A DNA stretch of 64,000 nucleotides from Eunapius fragilis. Its lineage: Eukaryota; Porifera; Demospongiae; Spongillida; Spongillidae. Positions 53,501-62,500 of the stretch are shown here, piece after piece. The stretch is taken from the NCBI GenBank assembly GCA_963681505.1, contig OY811972.1, positions 3,366,163 to 3,430,162 of the forward strand. The letters run 5' to 3'. The position numbers and the translations under genes were made by a program. How positions within the stretch are numbered: position 1 is the stretch's first letter; each line of letters begins with the position of its first letter. The notes beneath the pieces are model-generated. The model had not been told where the DNA came from. It did not search any database and saw nothing but the letters and a program-made list of their open reading frames with translations.

Positions 53501-56500
53501 GGTACATGGGGGCAGAGTGTGGGTACATGGGGGCAGGGGGCAGTCAGGGGGTCCAGCTGCTTGCAGTGGGTACATGAAGGCAGGGGGTCCAATACATGTA
53601 CATGGGGCAGGGGGTGCAGCTACTTACAGTGGGTAGGTGGGCTGGGTGTCCAGCTGACAGTGGGTACATAAGGGCAGGGGGGTCCAGCTGATTTTCACGT
53701 CAACACGTATATGTACTGGGCTAGTTTATAATTACACGGCTCAAACCACAGTACACTTCACATGCGTATACCATTGCGAAGAAAAAGTATGGCTACAGTT
53801 CCATACTATATGTTGTAAGTTCCTTCTGTCTCCTTTTGTTATGCGCTTCCAACTGGGGTGCAGAATTTGTCTACGTGGTCCAAAAAGTACGTTGAAGTCG
53901 ATGCGTTCGTCGAGAAATGGCTGCTTGTAGGAAGCGGTGGAGAGAAAACTAGGCCATGTGACTTTGAAATAGAACAAAGATACTTCATTCATTGTATGGC
54001 TTTAAAATGGTGACAAGTTCAAACATGTTAACATGAAGTGCAAGGTTTCTAAGGTTGTCGGTTGTCAAGGGTGGTTGCTAGGGCATTACGCCACTTTTTC
54101 AATATTTCGAGAGGTATGCCTTTTGTCCACAAATTGTATGGCCGCATAGGGCTGTGGCGGACGTCCCTTATAAGCGACACAATTATTACGTACGGTAACC
54201 GCGGGCGTCGCATATAAGCATAGATTATTTAGATTATTAGACAATCTATGATATAAGCGACAGAATAATATGGTATGACTTACGCGAATGTAACTTTTTA
54301 TTCCTCGCGCTTACTTGGATACAGCTAGTGTAGACGTGTCTAAACAGGAAACTACTTAGGTTGGGTGCCCTTACGTTGACAATAATAATTCTATATGATT
54401 TCAAAATTTGGGTGTGTCTCCGTCGACAGCTGGTATAGTAGCATCATAGATTATTTAGACAGGGATTGGAAACGGATCACGTGAACGCCAATTAACAGCT
54501 CCGTCTGTGTTATAGCAGAATATAGGTTATTGTAGTAGTTATTAAGTCTGAATGAGTAGCAAGAAACCAACCTTCAAACCCCGTTAATACTATTTACAGA
54601 AAGGACAGCAGTCTTACTCTATTCGTGCCGTGTCCCAAATGATTGACGCGATGTAAAGCCAACTTTTTATAACCTCATACCAACACTCCCTGGCTTAGTG
54701 CATAGCCCAGTTCTATCGCAAAATGAGTGCACTAGAGGTTGAAACCTTCAACCCCCGTTAATACTATTTTTAAAAGAAGCTATACGCCCAGAACTGACAG
54801 TATTCTATATTTGCGCCGTATCCCTAATGATTGACCCGAGAGTCGATGTAAAGCCACCTCTTTATAACCTCATACCAACACTCCCTGGCATAGCCCATAG
54901 CTCAGTTCTATCGCAAAATGAGTGCACTAGAGAAAAATACCTTCAAACCCTGCTAATACTATATAAAAAAGTAACTATACGCCCAGAACTGCCAGTACGG
55001 CCTAGTCTATTCGTGCCGTGTCCCTAATGATTGACGCGATAGTCGATGTAAAGCGAACTTTTTCTAACGTCATACCAACACTCCCTGGCTTAGTCCATAG
55101 CCCAGTTCTATCGCAAAATGAGTGCACTAGAGGATGAAACCTTCAAACCACGTTTACACTATTTACAAAAGTAGTTATACGCCCAGAACTGCCTGTATAT
55201 CTAAAACGCTGTTTCGTGCCACGGTATGTTTTCAAAGCTAGGGGAAAGGGCAAAACCTATCCAGTTCTATTCAGATTGCTACGAAGAGCTTATTTACAAA
55301 AAATCAAGGTCAAAAAACGTACAGAACAGTTTTTGCACGCCCAGAAAGGATTCACATAGCTTCATTTCTCAGTTTTTATTAAAAGCTCCCGAAGATTCGT
55401 TCACTAGAACTTCAAACACGTTTCTAGACAAACCTTACCTTTCATGAATTGGGTGGAACACATTCGAGACTCTACATGATACGGATTTCACCAAAACCAG
55501 CTATAAGACATTTTCCCGCCAAACTCAAAAGGTGCTATCCATTATAATATTGACGGCGCATAGCCTTCTACCGTAAAATGTATGGCTCACGTGACCCGTT
55601 TCCAATCCCTGTCTAAATAATCTATGGTAGCATCAACAGGTAAGTGGGTTTGCAACAATGATTCTCATTTAAAATAAGTAATTACAACTAGAATGGCTTC
55701 AGGAAGTTGTACAAGTGCTGTATGTGCGCGGTAGAGCTTTAGTGTGGAGGATGTATTGCAGATGGTAGATGAGGATGAGCCGATAATGGAAGGGAGCGAT
55801 GATGAGTTCGAGGATATCCAGGAGGAAGAACTGCACGAGGTGCCGGAGGAGGAGGAGGATGAAATGGAAGTGATGAGTACAGCTTATAACCTACATTGTG
55901 AAGCAATGGAGGTTACAGAAGGTGTTACAACTGAGAGTAGTAATCTACCTTCTGTTGTAGAGAGCTGTGCTGCTTCACAGGAATGGAGTTCATCACTGTC
56001 ATCCATCCGAATTGAACCTTTTACATCAACTACAGGTCCTGGATTTATGGTGGGTTGGGATCCATCTGAAGTATTCAGTCATCTTTTCAACGACAGCATA
56101 TTAGAAAACATAGTTGAGCAGACAAACCTGTACCCACAACAAACCATGGGGGCAGCTAAGTACAACACCTGACAAAAAATAACACTTAAAGAGTTGAAAG
56201 CCAACCTGGGATTTAACGTCTTGATGGGTTTAGTGCAGCTCCCTGAAATTGAAGATTATTGGAAGCAGAATCCTTTCTTTCATTATGCACCAATCGCTGA
56301 TCGCATCCCAAGAGATCGGTTCAGGGACATCTCACGCTATCTCCATTTCTGCGACAATTCAACCCTGGCAAAAAGAGGACAACAAGGTTACGACCGATTG
56401 GGAAAAGTACGACCTGTGCTAAATGCTATCAAAGCAAGCATAATGGACAACTACCAGCCTTCACGTGACATAGTGGTTGACGAGGCAATGATCCCTTTTC

Positions 56501-59500
56501 AGGGGCAGTCTTCCCTCAAACAATACCTTCCGAACAAACCTGTAAAACGAGGTATCAAGGTTTGGTGCTTAGCGGATAGCACAAATGGGTATGTGCAAAA
56601 CTTTAATGTTTACACTGGGAAAGGAAGTAACTCAAGTGAGGGAACCCTGGGTAGTAGAGTGGTTCTGATGTTGTCTGACCATCTAAAGCACAAGAATCAC
56701 CATATGTACTGTGACAATTTTTTTACATTACCAAGTCTTTTCAAGGAGCTCCTTGAAAGGGGTACCTATGCTTGTGGTACCGTACGGCAGAATGGCAAAG
56801 GCTTTCCCTCAGATTTGAAAGTGTGGCAAAGGGAAAAAAGCTGGAGCAAAGCTTGGTCTAGTCAACAGAGGCGATGCAATAGCAAGGCAACAGGGACCAC
56901 TGGTAGCTACTTCTTGGCTAGACAACAAGGTTGTAGCTGTGCTGTCAACCAATGTGCAACCAGATGTTATGGACACGACAAAACGTACACAGAAAGATGG
57001 TACAAGGTTGGAGGTCAATTGCCCAGTGGCAATCACAGCATACAGTGAAAACATGGGCGGTGTTGACCACAATGATCAGCTACGCCAATATTACCATGAC
57101 AAAAGGAAGGAAATACTACAAATACATCTTTTGGTTTTGGTTCGAAATAGTATTGGCTAATGCCTTCATACTACTAAGGCAGTTAGTGCGTCCAAACATC
57201 ACACTATGAGATTTTCGGCTACAATTTGCTAAATATCTTATAGGCACATACAATAGCAGAAAACAGCTAGGACGGATTACGCAAAATCAACAACCATGCG
57301 TTAAACGTAAACATTACCCCAGGATTTAAAAAACTGATAGCCAAAAAGGTGTGAGTCGATGCCATTACTGTTCAGTGCAAAAGAGGAGGAAGGAGACAAC
57401 TTGGTATTGCTCAGACTGTGATGTGCACTTATGCCATACAGGTAAAGATGATGGCACTGATGACTGCTTTCTGTTGTACCATGAGGGACATAACTGACTT
57501 ATTGTTCTCACATGTATAATCTATCCTCTGATATACCCTCACTTTGTATTCACACATGAGTTCATGTATGCACTGGAAAATTTTTTACACACACAAGACA
57601 CATGAGCACGTAAGACGCATACCATGTACACACAAGGCACACACACCTTGAACACACAAGGCACACACACCTTGAACACACAAGGCACACACACCTTGAA
57701 CACACAAGGCACACACACCATGCACACACACCTTGAACACACAAGGCACACACACCTTGAACACACAAGGCACACACACCATGCACACACCTTGAACACA
57801 CAAGGCACACACACCACGAACACACAAGGCACACACACACCATGTACCCACCAAGCACACACACTACAAACACACAGGGCACACACACTACACACAGGGC
57901 ACACACACCATGAGCACAGGGCACACACACCATGAGCACAGGGCACACACACCATGAGCACAGGGCACACACACCATGAGCACAGGGCACACACACCATG
58001 AGCACAGGGCAACACACAATGAACACACAAGGCACACACATCATGAACACACAAGGCACACACACCACGCACACACGGCACACACACCATGAGCACAGGG
58101 CACACACACCATGACACAAATATGAGTAAATGCATCGTGATCTGAAGATGTGAAGCACGCTCCCACACAATGTCATAGTGGAATGACCCTATATCTAGTT
58201 GGTTGTGGCATCAACATTGGATGAACCATCTTGGCTTAGTTGTACACCAGTGCTTGTAGGTTTAAATGGGCATTTTCCATTATGAGAATGGAGATGTGAA
58301 GAGGCAACCAAGTGATAACAGTGAGTACAGATGACCATGTTGTTTTGGCCAAGCCAGTCTTCTGGAACTTTTCCTGGGAGGATTCTTTGTGTGGTTTTTC
58401 CACATTGATGAAGCAATAAGCTCCTTGCACCCAAGGACAACATATTTCTGCCTTCACAGGCCAGTTTTTCAGCATCCTGTACAGTGTTGGCACCCCTGGT
58501 TGCCAGAGGGAAAAAGAATTGTGATAAACTGCGCTTAATCATGCTACGAGCGCTATCGTTTAAGCATGATGTACATTAATGTCATCGCTAGCGTGCTTAA
58601 CAGAGCTTAATCGCGCTGTTGCACATCATAATGGACTTTGGCAGTGCATTGCATGATTAATCACGCTGACATGTATCGTGCTCTTCATAACGCGATTATG
58701 TTTGTAGCGGGATTAAGAGTTGTAGAGTAATAATTTCTTTAATATACAGCAATTAATACAACACACTGCCATACCCATTTGAACACACCCTCCTCTCAAG
58801 ACGACTGTTTTCCACGGGTTGTAATCAGTCTTAGTGTCTACGCGAGTACAATTTCAAATTTCCACAACACTTGACTCACATGATGGAAGAATGCCCATTT
58901 GAACACACCCTCCTCTGAAGACAACTATCTGCCACATGTTATGTCAGTCTTTTAGTATACTCAGCGTCCCATCCAAAGTTCTGATGGGCTGCACAAGTAA
59001 AATTTTAAATTTAATCCACTACACATGATTCACTTGATGGAACCATGCCCATTTGAACATGACCTTCCCTGAAGATGAAGTGTTCTCCACAGGTTGTGTC
59101 TGTTGGTCTAAGAACTGTCTACTTCTACTCACAATCCTGTCAGATGGTTTGTAAAATTTAAACCACTATGTATGCTCCCTTACTTGACAAAGCCATACTC
59201 ATTTGCACACAGCGTCCCAGGGGCCCCTCAAGACAGCTAATATTCGCCACAGGTTGCACCAGTCTCGGAGTCTGATGACCATCCAAAGCATACGTCATTT
59301 GAACATGTAGTGTTCCACAGTACACATCCAGCCATGCGAAGGTCGAAATTAACCGTATATTAAATAATATTTATTAAGCTGAACTATGCCACTTAATCAT
59401 GTCACCTTAAATTAAAACGCGTATTAACGTAATGCAATAATAATTGTTGCGCTAAATCACTATTCAGTGCAATTAAGCGCGTTACCACACGATTCATCAC

Positions 59501-62500
59501 AATGTTTTTTCCTCGGGTGGGTTCTTTGCAATGGAGGACAAAGGTTGATTTGGTCCCTCAGCACGAATACCCTAATTGCTCTGATAAGTTGGAGGTGAAG
59601 TGCGAGAGAGAACATTCACATTATTAGGCAAGCAGTTCACGCAAGCGCGGTTCTCCAAGTGTTGTACGACTACGCATGCGACTTCGTTGAGTAGGCTCAC
59701 GCATTACCCTACCATCGAGCTGTTATTAAGTTGAAATATTATTCAGAATTTAGTCTTGGAGATTTGTGGTTCATGTTTAATAGAGAGCTTTAAATATGTT
59801 GTAATTTTGAACACTGCTTGCAACAATCTAAATCTGATTGTATTTTCCTAATTACTTTTAAGGTGTATGAAAGAAATCCAGTGCATTATTAATTTCAATC
59901 CTAATTAAAAACTTTGCCGTCATTTGAGAACACCTGGTAATTACTGTATACTGTAAGTCTGTTCTGTGTACAATTATGATGTATCTTCTTTTTTCAGTTC
60001 ATGCTAACAGGCTGGATTTTTCCCATAGTTGATGCTGTGAACAATAATGCTGTTAGTACAGCTGAAGACAGTGGAAAGAAAGTGATGACTGCAATCATAA
60101 TCATTTGTATTGTTAGCAAATTATTAGAGACAAAGCAACTCCAGCCTCGTCATATTCCTGTTCCTTATGCAGCCAGTATGTTGCAGATGCTTTGTTTAAG
60201 TCCTGATTTGGAGAATAAGAAATGTATTGACTATGAGTTTGTTCGCAGTGTAATTCCAAAACACTATGTGAAAGATGTTACTGACGCTATCTCTGAGCTT
60301 GGTAATAATTATTTGAATGCTACTGCTGCTAATATTGAGCATGTAGAATGGTTTTATTGTCTCCCAATTCTACACTTCTTAATGAATGATACGAAACCCT
60401 TTGAGACTCTTGATTTACCTGTTGAGAAGCTTGTGTTCACAAACCGTTACCTGAAACTAGGAGCAGTTTATAACAAAGTGGCTGAAAAGGAAGGGTTAGC
60501 AACAATTCTTATAATGTCATTAATGGAATCATGATTTTTTATTTCAGCTTCTTCATGAGACACTTTGAGAAGTTAAAGCCACTACTTCTTATTGATCCCA
60601 TAATGCAATGTGCCTTTACCTATGTCAGTCCATTGAAAGACCGATCACAGCTTATTCGTCATCTTTCTCCATACCTCTGCATTGGTATAATGATAAAGAG
60701 GTTGCCCGACAAGGAACGGTCATATTGGGTATGTAGAGATAAATATTTTTTGGTTCACACGTATTATTTCCACTGCAATGAACATTCTGCAGTCGACTGA
60801 TCTTGTTTTGCAACACATACAAGATATCACATTGGCATTGAAATCCCCTGTTCACATATCAACGTTCAGGTGTGTATAAAATTTGTTGTGTGTATCTGTA
60901 TCATATTTGTACTCTAACAGCCCGGTACATATGCTGGAAGCAACACTTCATCTTCTGTATGCTTTGCTAAGTATGAACTTTAGATCTGATCATTATCTCA
61001 ACTTGTACAAGAGTTTAGTGATATTGATCTTCAGTGCTACTTTGCAATTGAGTGCAGATATCCAGCAGACAAGCATCAATGATGTAGTTGCCCAGATGCA
61101 GTCATACTTCAGTGAATGGATTTCTAGTACAAACAGTGGAGGAGACATGTTTGGTGGAGAAAGATATGTATCATCGAGCACTGTGGTTGCAGAACTGAAG
61201 GTACTGTATAGTACATTTTTGTATGGTAATATTGTCATGTGTACATGACCTACATGTATTTGTACTTGTCTTTTCAGACTTGGGTACAATTATTTGCTGT
61301 GCAGTGTCCTTTTGAATATACTCACCACTGGCATGAGATTATCAAAAACATAATTGGATCACGTGTCAACAAGGTCAGGTTTGCACATGCATGTCACATG
61401 CACGTGGGCTTAGTATAATTTATCGTGTTATTCTTGCTTACAGCTAACTCCTGAAAATCGAATAAACCTACTTTGTATCGTAGTGTCGTATGAGAACACT
61501 CCAGATGTTTTGATGAATATATTTACAGAGGCAGCAATAGCTGGTCTGGACAAGATCAATGAGCAGGTACTGTATATATATGTACATGTATACTGCTGTG
61601 TTGAGGAATATGAACATTGAGGCCAAAGTAAGCCGAAGGTGTAGTATACATGTTTAGCTAAACAATTGTCATGTTATATAGAAACAGATACTAACTTATG
61701 TATTTTAATGAGGTCTGGTACTTTCTGGTTGTCAATTGTGTGTCTAGACATTGTTGTGTAAACTGCATGTGAACATGTTCTATTAGAAAATAGTGTGTAT
61801 TGACATATGGTGGTATCCAATGCACAGTTTATTGATAAGACTGGCATGAGATTTTCTATATGTATTATGAATATCTCTACTGTATTCTTATACTGCAATC
61901 CTTAATAGGGTTGGCAGAATCTTGAAAAGATGTGCAGTGAGGCAAGCAAGAAGGATGCACAACGCATTGGCAGAGTTCTTACATCACTTGTAAAGAAGAG
62001 ATATCCTCAAGCAAAGGATTCCATTTCCTTTGATGAACTTTTGGAATGGGGGTTATGGTCAAGTTATATCAGAATATATTGTAAGTACTATAGTGGTAGT
62101 ACAGTACATATGTCTTGATGTGGGACAATACAACATGAATATACACATGTACTGAAGTGCATGTAGTCCATTTATCTTATTGTAACATAGGTACCATTTG
62201 AAGTCTTGCAAATGTTTATTGGTATTTGAACAGTAGTGTATAGTTTGTGTCATACATGATCTTTAATTCCTACCATTTAATGCAAATTGTTCGTACTAAA
62301 GGCGATGCATATACTGTACAGTAGTGGCCAAAATAAAAGTCACATTTTGTTTTTGTGCGACGGTTGTTGCACTAAGGTATGGCTTCTGATTTCGTTCAGA
62401 TTTGGCATTGTAGCTATTCCTTCAAATACGATTAACACAAAAGTTGTAAGTTGCTAGCAGTTTAGGTGCATTTTATAAATGTTAGCATCACTTGATAGGT

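Noticed and set aside
50211-53671. Gly/Tyr-rich frames (GYMGAGGP) as structural or silk-like proteins
   Set aside because: They follow a 38-bp minisatellite inside TIR elements. Frames shift freely between the two copies and have no splice or promoter context.
57539-58176. Cys/Val-rich minus-strand frame
   Set aside because: Product of the CACACA-type minisatellite; three overlapping frames are equally open.
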